Below, in pieces: positions 23,050 through 33,403 of a stretch of DNA of 64,000 bases (position 1 is the stretch's first letter; each line of letters starts with the position of its first letter). Below the pieces are notes generated by a model, which saw only the letters and a list, made by a program, of their open reading frames with translations, made no database searches and had not been told where the DNA came from. A program made the translations under genes and the position numbers. The stretch is from the NCBI GenBank assembly GCA_946902985.2, contig OX336396.1, positions 232,514,797 to 232,578,796 on the forward strand, written 5' to 3'. Source of the DNA: Meconema thalassinum (lineage: Eukaryota > Arthropoda > Insecta > Orthoptera > Tettigoniidae).

Positions 23050-23335
23050 AATCTCACCTGCATTGACCGAGAATCGAACCTTATCCACCTTGGTGAAAGG
23101 CAGAGAGCTGGCCACTTTTTATTCTTTTTTTTTAACTTGTTTCGAGTTATTTGTTACCAGTGTTTGGTTTCTTTGTACATTGAAGACGTCACAAACACAG
23201 AGTCCCCGAACCAGAGGAATTAACCACAAGAGATTAAACTCCCGATGGCCTGGCCGGGAATCGAACCCAGCATCCTTCGGGACTAAGCCTAGCACACTAA
23301 CTAATTAGCCACGGAGCCGGACTACCACTGAGTCA
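23050..23335 (-). repeat. Two tRNA-derived SINE heads
   Basis: On the minus strand AAGGTTCGATTCTCGG (about 23080) and GCTGGGTTCGATTCCCGGC (about 23260) are box B motifs. TGGCTAATTAGTTAG (about 23310) is a box A for the second. Neither forms a full cloverleaf. Confidence 0.55.
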
Positions 23336-23369
23336 CCACGCCCCTTCCGAATAAAGAACATAGGATAAT

Positions 23370-23734
23370 TAGTGCTCGGATGTTTAAGACCTAAAAATAG
23401 TCTGAATTTTAACTGACGAAATATGACCTGAAAATGACTGATTTAAATTTGACTGTTAATAAAAAAAACAATCCAAGTGACAATCCCTTCGAGACGAAAT
23501 TGATAACTAAATTCTTTATTCCCAATTTCATATTAATTTTCTGAATATACATGTTTAAGTGGCTATGACATCCAGATTCAATTTTTGTAAACACTAGTTC
23601 CCGTTCGGTAAGTTGAGGATGAATGCACACCTAGAGCAACCGTCAAACTATCGAAATATGACGTACTTACCAAACAATGCTCAAAATATGACCTAATAGT
23701 AAAAATGTTCGAAATATGCGTTTATATCACAAAT
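23370..23734. mobile_element. hAT-like subterminal fragment
   Basis: Repeated AAATATGACCT / AAAATGACTG motifs resemble the ends of the 17112-19887 element. It is cut off at 23735 by HINE copy B. Confidence 0.45.
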
Positions 23735-25219
23735 AACAAGTAGTTCCGTGAAGAACTATAAAGCCTATTTTAATATATCCTATTTAAATTAATTGCCACT
23801 ATCAACATACAAAATTTCAGTTTGATTGCTGTAATAGATTCGTATATATTGAGAACCGACTAAATATTTCGGATGGTCGCCATGTTGGATTTTATATATG
23901 TAGGTCCTAGAGTTATGTACTGTTACATGAAGATAATTGTGTAGGTGTAGCATTCAAACTTCAATCGCATGATTAGGACACAAGAAGTAATAAGGAGATG
24001 TTAAAATTTCGCACAGCTGCCATCTTGTGGTTACGGAAACAATTGAAATAAATTTGATGCCAGTGGATTAACATTCGTATAAGGATTTACTGTACCAAGT
24101 TTCACTGCACTCGGATGGTTAAATTGCGAGAAACGTCCATGTGAATATTAATACTTCGCGTCGCCGCCATGCTGGATTTGTGATCACCAGGTTATTTAAA
24201 GTCCTATAGGTGAACTTAAGTTCATGGCCCCTATGAACATACAAAAATTCAGTTTGATTGCTATAATAGATTCGTAGATATTCAGAGCCGTCTAAATATT
24301 TCGGATGGTCGCCATGTTGGATTGTTGAATGTATAGGTCATGGAACTTTGCGTAGGTTCATTATTCAAACTTACACATTGATCGAGAGATTATGACACAA
24401 GAAAAAAAACTTAATTTTAAAATTCGCAAAGCCGCCATCTTGAGGTTATGTAAACAATTGAACTAAATTAGATATCAGTGTATTACAATGTGTATAAACA
24501 TTTCCTGTACCAGATTTCATTGCGGTTGGAACATTAAATCGCGAGAAAGTTCTATTTAAAATTTTCAAATTCGCTTGGCCGCTATGTTCGTTTTGTAGTT
24601 AACCGTTTTTTGAAAGTTTTATAGATGAACTTCCAGTAGTGCCCATTATCTCCGTACAAAATTTCAGGGTGATACCGCTAATAGTTTCAGAGATATAGAA
24701 TGCCGGTGAAATATTTCGCACATCCGCCATATTGTGGTTATGTACACAATTGAGCCAAGTTAGACGTTGGTGCATTACAATGTGTATAAACATGTACTGT
24801 ACCAAGTTTTATTGCGTTTGGTTGGTTAACTCGCGAGAAAAACGTCTATTTAAAAGTCGCAAAATCGCGTGGCCTCCATGATGGTTTTGTAGTTACCAGT
24901 TTTTCAATAGTCACATAGGTAAATTTCTAGTAGTTCTCTTTATCACCGTAAAAAATTCCAGGGTGATATCGGGAATAGTTTCGGAGATATTGAATGCAGG
25001 TGAAATATTTCGCACAGCCACCATGTTGGATTGGTGAGACGTAACAAAATTTTAAGGGCGTGGTCGGGGTCACCCGGAGTAGTGCTATGAACTTAAAGAG
25101 TTTCATTGAAATCGCTCCAGTCGTATATAAGTTATCAGGGGGGACACACACACGCACACACAGACACACGGACAAAAGGTGATCTCATAAGCCTATTTTC
25201 TCAAAATTGAAAATAGGCT
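23735..25219 (+). mobile_element. HINE-like element, copy B, full length
   Basis: Starts AACAAGTAGTTCCGTGAAG (its first 20 or so bases can fold through AGTTC/GAACT) and then AGCCTATTTT. It carries repeated CCATCTTGTGG / CGCCATGTTGGATT modules, a short CA-rich microsatellite (25147-25170), GGTGATCTCATAAG and a terminal hairpin AGCCTATTTT / GAAAATAGGCT. Unlike TIR transposons the termini are asymmetric: the AGCCTATTTT motif is internal at the left and terminal at the right. No protein is encoded. Confidence 0.8.
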
Positions 25220-25334
25220 AAAATCCACTGTATTGTTACGATAATCACTTGATTTGCATCAGAAACCAATCGGGAATGAAAATAGAGGGAAGGAAAAAAA
25301 AGACTTATCTTAAACATCTGAGTCCTGGTTATTT

Positions 25335-25560
25335 ATTTATCGTATGGCTATTAGTGCCGGGAGTGTCCGAGGACATGTTCGGCTCGCCTGAGTCTGTGGC
25401 TGCTTCCAGCGGACACCGTAAAGGGTGAGCTACAAGTTCCGTTCAATTTCAAGTAGTTCCAACTTTCGTCACCAGATATCAATGATACCTAGTCGCGATC
25501 GTTGGAACTTTGATAGAGCGTTCTCACGAAATCTAACCTAACAAATTTTGCTTTACACAA
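25335..25560 (+). repeat. CGTATGGC tail plus family X copy 4
   Basis: TTATTTATCGTATGGCTATT, GGGAGTGTCC and ATGTTCGGCTCGCC are followed by the family X block (CAATTTCAAGTAGTTCCAAC to TTGGAACTTTGATAGAGCG). Confidence 0.6.
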
Positions 25561-25609
25561 GTTTAGTCTGTGAAAGGATCTTTTGCATGCCATAAATCTA
25601 TGACATGGG

Positions 25610-25755
25610 ACCGCCGGCTTTACTTCCCCTCCGAAGGAAGGCATACTGAAGGATTTTTAACGCTCTTAAAAAATCCGACGACTTCGGTCGGGTTTGAACC
25701 CGCTATCTTGGGCATAGAAGCTCAGCATGCTACCGACTACGCCACCGAAGCCGCT
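25610..25755 (-). repeat. tRNA-derived SINE (second family), copy 2
   Basis: On the minus strand GGCTTCGGTGGCGTAGTCGG and GCGGGTTTGAACCC... repeat the boxes of 4830-4998. The shared 3' part (CGTTAAAAATCC, CCTTCCTTCGGAGGGG) follows. About 85 bp of text upstream (TTTTGCATGCCATAAATCTA) is also shared with 1650-1710. Confidence 0.7.
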
Positions 25756-25759
25756 GAGT

Positions 25760-26439
25760 CCTAGTAATAAGGAAGGAAAGGTTGAATGAAACAGAAAGAT
25801 TGTAATTGAAGGAAGCAGGAAATGTTGGAAGGAAGATTGAGGTTAGAAGGAGAGAAACGAAGTCGTTTAGAAGCTAACAACACTAAAACTTTTCTGCAAA
25901 AACTGAGAGTATCATAACTTTGTGAAGGATGCTGAAGCATTGTAAGTGTTATCTTGTTCGTATCATAAATAGCGCGGCAACATACGGGTTCCTTGTTAAA
26001 CACAACAAGTCTCTAGTAGCACGGGCCAGCAACCTTGGGCTTGTCTTAAATATCCTAAACTTATCCATGCATTACCGAAAGTTTCGTATCGTTTTGTTTT
26101 GTTTTCTCGAGCGAGCACTAAGAGGAGAAGAAGACGTGAGAAGACAAAAGCAAGGCGAGCGAGAGATCGTTAACGTACTCCGGTCCAGATCTGTGCACAG
26201 CGGTCACGTTTGCCTCCTCTACTCAGCACGACATTGTACACTCCCGGCCCAACACTCGAGTCTCGAGAACACCAAAACTCACTTTCAGTTGGTCATCCCA
26301 CACAGCTGTGCAAACAAGCTTGGACCGTTCGTTGGATCAAGAATGTACTCTAATATTTTATACAAGGTTATTAACCCAAGTTAACCACATCAAGTACTTT
26401 CTGATCGTCCCGCGAGGACAGCAATTTATTTTGCCTTCA
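25760..26439. other. Unassigned sequence
   Basis: A 151-codon plus-strand frame (25929-26384) is the longest open stretch. I recognise no domain, and its Arg/Glu-rich centre (GEEDVRRQKQGERE) flanked by hydrophobic text is not diagnostic. I do not call it a gene. Confidence 0.4.
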
Positions 26440-26592
26440 AGACCGTGACGGGTGACGGGGGTTTGAATCCTGGCATTGACATCGGCTATCCTGAGTATTG
26501 TTCTCCCTAATACACACTACCAAAGACCACCTCGCGCTTTAGGGGCAGATCACCTCGTAGTTCCGCCCCTTAAAACAACAATAACTAACTAG
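26440..26592 (+). repeat. tRNA-derived SINE fragment
   Basis: A box B-like GGGGTTTGAATCCTGGC is followed by ATACACACTACCAAAGACC and an end GGGCAGATCACCTCGTAGTT, GCCCCTTAAAACAACAATAA. The last 55 bp recur at 45711-45768 inside a Tc1 remnant. Confidence 0.55.
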
Positions 26593-26689
26593 ACCACCTC
26601 GCGGTTTCAAAAATCCCTCAGTATGCCCTCCTTCTGAGGGGAAGTTAAGCCGATGGGCCCATATCATAGAATTATGGATTATAAACGAA

Positions 26690-26850
26690 CCTTCCACTAA
26701 CTACAATTGTGTGAAGCTAAATTTGTAGATTAGATTTGATTAACGCTCTATCAGTTCCAAAGTTAGTTGTCAGGTGCCGGTTGCGGTGGCATCTAGTAGC
26801 CAAATTCGCGGCTAGGTGTCGTTGACGGTTGCATTTCGTAGCAAAAGTAG
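26690..26850 (-). repeat. Repeat family X copy 5
   Basis: TTAACGCTCTATCAGTTCC, GGTGGCATCTAGTAGCC and GCGGCTAGGTGTCGTTGAC, reverse orientation, closest to copy 2. Confidence 0.55.
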
Positions 26851-27114
26851 CTACAGTATGTACTGTACTAGGTCTACACCGTTCATATTTATTATTTGAA
26901 TGAAATTCATGTTGAATTTTTCAAGTGTTTTTATGTTTTTGCCGACTTAGCTCGCAATTACAATAATTTAGTTTATAAACTATTACTGAAGGACTTTATA
27001 TGGCCGAAACTGGTATAATAATTAATTAATGTGGGCTATACTACTTCAATTTATTGACATAAGGAGTAATACAAAGATTAAATACCCATGGGTAAGTATT
27101 TCATTTAGATTACA

Positions 27115-27200
27115 GCAGGGGTGCCCAACCTTTTTTAACTAAGGGCCACATTGTAAATAGTTGGGGGAGCTTGCAGGCCAACGACACTCTGGGGGGGTTA
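27115..27200 (+). repeat. hAT-type terminus-like sequence
   Basis: CAGGGGTGCCCAACC followed by T-run and AAGGGCCACATTG resembles a common hAT family end known from many animals. No matching opposite end is visible, so only an orphan end can be claimed. Confidence 0.4.
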
Positions 27201-27287
27201 TGGAAATTTTTTAAAATATAGGTGCAATAAGGTGAGATTTGTGGCTGGCTGACCTTAGTTTTCTTAGTATTGTTGCAGTTTTCTATA

Positions 27288-27333
27288 CTATAGCGCTTTC
27301 TAGTAGGGAAACGAGGAACTTTGTGTAGGCGGA
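27288..27333 (-). repeat. Third-family SINE, left piece split by the P-like element
   Basis: ACTATAGCGCTTTCTAGTAG to TTTGTGTAGGCGGA matches 50798-50846. The match resumes at 31209 on the other side of the P-like element. Confidence 0.85.
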
Positions 27334-27449
27334 CATGGCCGACTGGATGCGAGCTCTCCACAACCGGCCTAGACAATGAGACCTTTTACATGAAATCTTG
27401 TTAGTTACTCGACTGCTCACACAGCGCTGTTCACCAAGCACTGCAAGAC

Positions 27450-27930
27450 GAAGACTTAGCTCTGCTTAGTGTAAAACAAAGTCCCCGGTTCTTGGATATC
27501 ACGGGTAATCTCGAGAACCACTGGATGGATTTTGATGCGGCTTTCACTATTCTGTACAGGTAATATCGAGGAACATTTCTGTAGAAAATAATGTATTTAT
27601 GATCAAAGGGAGCCAAGCGGTAACGATTTCAGATTTCATTGAATAGGTCGAAACAAGAACCTGGCGTCCGTGCACTTTTTAAGCTTACGCTGGGCAAACC
27701 GTTAAAAATATCAATATACTATGAGTGTAAGAATTGTTCAGCATGAAAAATTCTGCAAAAAAGTCCGCGAGAGCATATCTCTATCTTCGATACATCGCCC
27801 ACTATAAGTGTTTTTAGTTTGGACGGCGGTGTCTCATGCCCCTCGCCATTCTTAAATTACGTCTGACAGGAATGCCTTGCACATTCATAACTGTTCACGG
27901 GCGAAGCCGGGGCGGGTTGCTAGTGACACT
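27450..27930 (+). repeat. Helitron-like 3' part inside the P-like element
   Basis: Ends GGGCGAAGCCGGGGCGGG, TTGCTAG, then T: a GC-rich hairpin followed by CTAG|T, as in Helitron 3' ends. ACCACTGGATGGATTTTGAT and similar text recur degenerately at 32880-32950. The 5' terminus was not located. Confidence 0.5.
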
Positions 27931-28077
27931 ATATATTATCATTATAATTCCCGCAATATCAAAATGCAAATTGTAACACAAAATAAAATAGCGTGCTAAT
28001 AAATCGAAGAAAAATTAGACATACCTTGCACCTCGTTACAGTTGAATTCGATGAGAATCACTCAGTTTTCATTAAAG

Positions 28078-30879
28078 TTAATGCATTTTCCTGCTGAGCG
28101 GTTTGTATAGGAGGCGTTTGGAAGCAACCAGTCTTTCAGTTTCAGTTTGCGCGATATTATCCAAAATTGGCGATACAAATTTCTCTCCAATAATGATGGC
28201 AAGTTCGTTTGGACCGGTCTCGTCGCAAATTGGACACTGTAGAAGTGGACTCTTAGACAAAACAGGAACTAGTTCCGAACATATAACATCTAGTACATTT
28301 CTCCCAGGAACACATGGCGCAGCTTTTTCAACGAAGAGCTGAATTACAGATAGTATTGACACAAAAGCAGGTTTAGGGTAACGCAGATGTCCTAAATCTT
28401 GTGTTTTGATAAGGCTCATGAGTGAAGAGGAGTTAGAGATCTGCGAAATGCAGTCCAAACATTCCGTACATGAAATTCTTTCTTCCACTGCGCGTACAAT
28501 GTAGCCACCGACGTTAGCCAGACTTGCCGTTTTCATTGTCGGAAAAGGTATTGCTGAAAATGAAATTTAACTGAGTTAGTATGATTTAGGTGAATTACAC
28601 AACTTACTAGTAATTATTGTTATGTGCAGAACTCAAATCATTAGTCCACTTTATAAAAGATAATGTAACATACCAGGCTCCTTTAACAGATCTTGTAGAA
28701 TATTCAGAATACTTTGAGGAATGACAGGTCTATTCCCTGAAGCTGGTGCATTTCCAAGAATCATGTTCTGAACTGGGTTATCTGTGATGCTAGATGCAGA
28801 GTCCTCTACATTGCTGGAAGTTGATGTACTCAGAATTCCAGTTTTCAAAATCTTCTGCAAACTGAAACTCACTGATCTTGAGTCCAGCATGTCATTTGAC
28901 CCAGACATACGGCGCAATGTACTGAAGAGTGATTCAACAGTATCGCTAGAGAATGTTCGAGTCAGAACATAATGATACCCATTTTTTAGAAGATACCTTA
29001 TGCACTACACAGTTGATTCCGTGGTTAATTTTATAGCTTCGTAAGTCTCAGAAGTCAGGAAGTCCTTTCTAGCAGCGTTACTAGCAGCTTTCAAAGTTTC
29101 AAGGTAAGAAACAAAATATTCCTCTAGCCAGTTAAGGCGACTGTCATTTAATGAGAAAAAATGCCCTTTATCTGGATTTCTAGACTGAATATGATGATAT
29201 GTGTTGCTTACGTCATGCATAGCGAACCATTTATTAACGTTTTTCATAAAAAGTATGGTTGCTTCTGCGTCCATGAATTTGTACGCTTCCGGGTGCATGC
29301 CTACATTTTCTTTCAGTGTACTAATGGCACCAATAACTTCTGATGAGAACACTTCCTTGGCACGCCGAACATTCATTTTTTCAAAGTTAGTGGGTTCAAT
29401 GTGTTTTTAGTGAGGTGTCTCACAGGTTTGACGATCTCATCCTTTTGCATTTTGTATAGTAAAGACAAGTATTTCCCTGAAATTATTCCAGTACCATCAA
29501 TCATCTCTCGTTCCAGAAACTGCGTTCTAATGTTTTTAGAATGTGACACTGATCAAAACTAAGGAATAACTTCATAGACTCGTCGTATGGGTGATTAACC
29601 ATTGGTTGCAAATTCCCTCCCCCTAAATGCCTCATCATTGTGGTGTTAGTTTTGTGATTATCAGAGACAATTCTTATAATTATGAAACCGCATTGTTCAA
29701 CCTCGAGAATAACGTCCAGCACGAGTTTATGTAAGTCCCGTCCTGACAGCTGCTTCGTGAAAAAGAAGGCACACGGTATCTGATAATTTGTCGAAAGGCC
29801 TCTTAGCACAAAACACAACACTCGATTGGCTGCTACTTGTTCCCGGCTGTAATTTTCATCCTCTCTTTCCTTTTGATGAGACGGTGCTGTAATTGTGTCC
29901 TTGTACCCGAAGAAGCAGTCGAGTTTCCTATCATAAATAATCTTAGGATTTATTGCTGCCTCATCTACAACCAGGGATGAGAAACGTTCAGGAGTATTCA
30001 GTTTGTTTGCCTCTAATATAAGCCTGTCTTTAATCAATGTAGTAACACCTGTCGCACAATCACTAGAACCGGAATATCTACATAGAGTCCTCTTTGAGGG
30101 TAATTTCAGAAAGCCCCTTTTCCTTATATGGGAATATAACCCTTCGGTGAGATATATTGAAAAATAATACACTCCCTAATTGTATCTAAACTCCAACTCG
30201 GTCTGCGTTTACTGTACAAAAGTAGCTGCTCTAAAATGAACTTCGCTCGAATTTCTCCTTCAGTCGCATCTTGCTTCAAGTGCTCAATTTCTTTGTGAAA
30301 TAAATCATCTTTGAATTGGTTAAGTGTAACTTTTGTTTCCATTAATTCCTCCTGTTTTTTCTGCAGAGAATTGTTCAGCCGTGTTACTTTCACTCGCAAC
30401 CGATTAATCGTTTTCATCATTTCCTTGATCTCGTAGGCATCAGTCTGCGTGCTCGAGTGTCCTATATTCACAGACTGAGTGTAAGGCAAGGGCGACCTGG
30501 GAATTTCCACAGCTGGAGTTTCCTCATCATGTACAATACTCTTCAGTTTTTTGGGTGAGGGTAATTTGAACTTGACAATGCTCCTTCGGGGTCTCTTTAT
30601 AACAGGTAACTTATAGACTGGATAATTAGCAAACACCGACGGCACAGCAGTTTTCTTTAGCCTTCTGGACTTGCCTACTTGTGAATAATCATCTTCCTTA
30701 AAATGAAGACTACATACAACAGACGAAGGAGAGTTCGTGTTCGGAACAAACTTATCGCGAGAAATCACCCTAAGCCATTCATCACACCTATCTGTGTCAC
30801 TCGGGAACTCATGAAATGAAAGCACACCTCCGCTTTTCTTCCTATTTGAAGTGCAAAATGGCACACAACAGTATGACAT
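28078..30879 (-). pseudogene. THAP-domain P-element-type transposase, broken, one intron retained
   Basis: The protein starts MSYCCVPFC at 30879. A C2CH zinc-binding THAP domain occupies residues 1-85 (Cys pair at 4/9, VVCSLHF, AVPSVF), and a coiled-coil region lies at about 150-215. After a frameshift near 30130, the RNase H-like core begins: LVVDEA (first Asp) and IVSDNHKTN (second Asp) at 29501-30172. Further breaks are a frameshift after SFWNER (29501), one near 29385, and an in-frame TAG at 29005. The insertion/GTP-binding and C-terminal parts continue to 28674. GTATGT at 28673 and TTTTCAG ending at 28554 define a 120-bp phase-1 intron, after which the frame runs to a stop at 28078 (NVGGYIVR, CTECLDC, CPICDETGP). 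It would cut and paste the surrounding element, but in this state it cannot be made. THAP9-like host genes are an alternative, but the flanking TIRs argue for a transposon. Confidence 0.85.
28554..28673 (-). other. Predicted intron of the P-like transposase
   Basis: Donor G|GTATGT and acceptor TTTTCAG|C on the minus strand. Splicing joins KEP to AIPFPTMKTASLANVGG in frame. The location, just before the C-terminal module, is comparable to the last intron of Drosophila P. Confidence 0.7.
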
Positions 30880-31208
30880 GCTGGATTTGAGCAGCGGCGT
30901 TCAAACCATAGTTCATAATTTACCCCAGCATTTTACAACTTCATAAGCGAACACTCCAAACAACGTAGGAATTCAGTATATTAATACCGACTACTTACAA
31001 TAATTGAAACTGAAACAAAACGTTGTTGTTCTACGCGTAACACTGTGAGAAGAACGTACTGTACTGCTTTTTCCTTATCGCGCCTATAATGGGAGGGGAG
31101 TGCGCTCTACCGGCAACGAGTAGAAACTTTCCAATTACATGTTATACATGGGTTCTGACTGGGAATGTCAAGGCCGGTATAGAGCGCAGCTCGATTCAGT
31201 CGGCCGTG

Positions 31209-31420
31209 AGGCGGAAAATCCATAGATTAATTTTGCCATTATGAACACGGCCTTGTGAATTCAAATAGGTTCTTTGACATGCCAAGAACGTTTGACATGC
31301 GTGCCGAGATTTTTGTTGCCTTTCAAAAAATCACTTACGACGGTCATTAGCGAATCTGTAACCTTTGGGTTGGTAGTCCGACACGATAACCACTCATCCA
31401 CCGTGGCAAGCTTCCTCAGA
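31209..31420 (-). repeat. Third-family SINE, right piece
   Basis: GCGGAAAATCC, AGATTAATTTTGCCATTATG, TTCTTTGACATGCCAA and TCCACCGTGGCAAG continue the SINE interrupted at 27333. Confidence 0.85.
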
Positions 31421-32009
31421 TAATATATAACAGTAATTCTATTTAAACTTATAACATGACAACATAAAGCCGGAATATGTTGGAAACAGGCCTTTGCGGA
31501 CATTATGGTACAATGTCGTGACAAAAAGAGCAGCGATGTATTAAATTGTTGATATGGGTAACAGGTGCAGATCTGAGGCACAAAGAACGATTTATCTCTG
31601 TCGTTCTCGAACGTAAGCTGTCATTATTGACATACATCAAGACTTGCGCCACAAGACAGTATTGATTGCCTGTCTTCTTATTTTATACTCCTCTCTCAGT
31701 CCCGCCACGCGCAAAATAGCTTCTTCCTCTTGAAACGCATTCCGTCATACAGTATTTATAATGCAGTACAGTGTCGTCGTCAGAGGGTGGGGTGGAGTAG
31801 TTCGTCCATGGTGACACCATCATAGATGCTGCCACCTATTGAACGATAAAATATTAGACACTAGCCTAAATTGAGGACACTTCAGGGAAATCAGGAGCAA
31901 TACTAAAACGTAAACTTCATATTTATCATTCTTATTATTACTGTATATCATTTTTGAACTTAAATATCTCATGATGACACAAGTTTCACTTCTCTCCCTT
32001 CTTCCTCTT
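31421..32009. other. Unassigned sequence
   Basis: No supported gene or repeat. CTTCTTCCTCTTCTC-type pyrimidine runs precede the LINE fragment. Confidence 0.4.
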
Positions 32010-32475
32010 CTCTTCCCAAAATCTCTGCATCATTAGACTGTGCTCCTGTTTCCGTTGTTCTGTCCACAATTTTTCTTATCTTCATCTTTTCATTTGCTTT
32101 AAATTATGTGTTCTTATTTTGTTTCTGAATTCTCCTCTGTCTCCAATCATTTGCCTGTCAATCCCCACCTGCCTTAAGTCTTCCTGTATTTCATGATACC
32201 AATTAGTTTTCCTGTTTGAGCTGTTTACTACACCAAAGATCTACTTTGTAAGTCTGTTGTTGTTCATTCTCATTATGTGCCCGTAAAAAGTTAGTCTGCG
32301 TGTTCTGATCATATCGGTGAGTCTATCTGTGTACTCTAATAGCTCTTTGGTAGGTGTTTTCGTCCACATGCCATCTCTGTGTATTGCTCCAAATAATTTT
32401 CTTAGAATTTTGAGTTCTATTTTTTTCCGATTCTATGATGCCTGATGCTCCAATGGTTGTCGATTCTGACGCATA
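32010..32475 (-). pseudogene. LINE C-terminal fragment (RTE-like)
   Basis: The minus strand reads IELKILRKLFGAIHRDG, then MIRTRRLTFYGHIMRM, then NWYHEIQEDLRQ, interrupted by a stop. This is the typical C-terminal tail of a LINE pol of the YGHI.RM type. It differs from the 1729-4618 element, so a second LINE family contributed. Confidence 0.7.
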
Positions 32476-32986
32476 GAATGCCTCATATTTACTTTATGTA
32501 TTTCTTATTAATTCTGATTGCGCCCAAGGGGTCACTTAAGCAGTAATACAGATTTCCACAAAACATTTCAGTGACCTTGTCCCTTTTAACGCAAACTTCA
32601 AAATGATAAGTTTCATACTTCTGACCACATAGTTCACATACACAATCTTCGGTGGGGTGATGCCATCTTTTCTCTGTGCATAGCTTACTATGGAAACCAT
32701 GGACAGTCAGTTGTGTGACTGCGTGACATAGATCGCAATTTGCTTTATCCAGCATTTATCTGACATGCCGGAGGCAGAATTTCCTTCGACTTGATTCACT
32801 GAAATCGTTACTGCTCGGCTTCCTTTGGTCATAAATGAATGTTTTTGTACAGAAATCTTCCACGAAAAATTCTTTACAGAATGGTGAAAACCGCATCAAA
32901 ATCTATCCAATGGTTCTGGAGATTATTCGTTACATCCAAAAATTGTGCACTTTTTATACTATGTAGAGATATGCAGTAGGCCCATT

Positions 32987-33030
32987 TGGATCTGATGATG
33001 CTTGCTTGACGAGCGAAACACATCGTCCCT
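32987..33030 (+). ncRNA. Hammerhead-like motif, decayed
   Basis: CTGATGA, T, GCTTG-CTTGA-CGAGC, GAAAC at 32992-33019. Helix II pairs (GCTTG/CGAGC) with a sequence different from the 50.5 kb copies, i.e. compensatory change. Helix I does not pair here, so activity is unlikely. Confidence 0.45.
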
Positions 33031-33244
33031 TAGTATTTTTCCATCCTCCGTAGTCCAAAACAATGAAATAATATATTTTAATCACATGTTATTTTCTTCA
33101 GGTTATTTTTCACAACTCCCAGTGATTGGGATTACAAAAGTGTACAAATTATTAGAATGATATAAAGAATGTTAATTAGTCACAACTTTTTATCATTTCA
33201 AAAGATCTTGTCGACTTCGTCGTTATGCTTGGGTCCAACGTTAT

Positions 33245-33325
33245 GCGTTACGGAGACGGAGACGGAAGTGACGTCATGCAGCCGCGCGGGAAGTGACGTC
33301 ATGCAGCCACGCGGGAAGCAGAAGC
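33245..33325. repeat. Tandem pair with CRE-like palindromes
   Basis: GAAGTGACGTCATGCAGCC is present twice, 28-30 bp apart (about 33264 and 33291), each followed by a GCGGG motif. Each has the 8-bp palindrome TGACGTCA. This may be the regulatory part of an unrecognised element, or a short tandem duplication. Confidence 0.6.
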
Positions 33326-33403
33326 TAATGGTTAAAGGAGTCTGTTGAAAGAGTTCTGGGGCGTCGAGCGACCTGGGGCTTTGAGCGAAGCGAACACAAG
33401 AAT

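Larger units (their letters stand above)
27334..31208 (-). mobile_element. P-element-like DNA transposon, 3,875 bp
   Basis: The left end CATGGCCGACTGGATGCGAG and the inverted right end CACGGCCGACTGAATCGAG pair over about 38 bp, both reaching ACCGGCCT.GACA. The CA.G start resembles P elements. AGGCGGA is repeated at 27327-27333 and 31209-31215 (8 bp if one mismatch is allowed; P elements make 8 bp). The flanks join into one third-family SINE, which proves the insertion. The interior has a decayed THAP transposase on the minus strand (28078-30879) and a Helitron-like end near 27930. The age is moderate: the TIRs are diverged and the gene has several breaks. Confidence 0.85.

Noticed and set aside
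25929..26384. 151-codon plus-strand frame
   Set aside because: No recognisable domain, no flanking gene signals and an ordinary length for chance in this composition. Kept only as an unassigned region.
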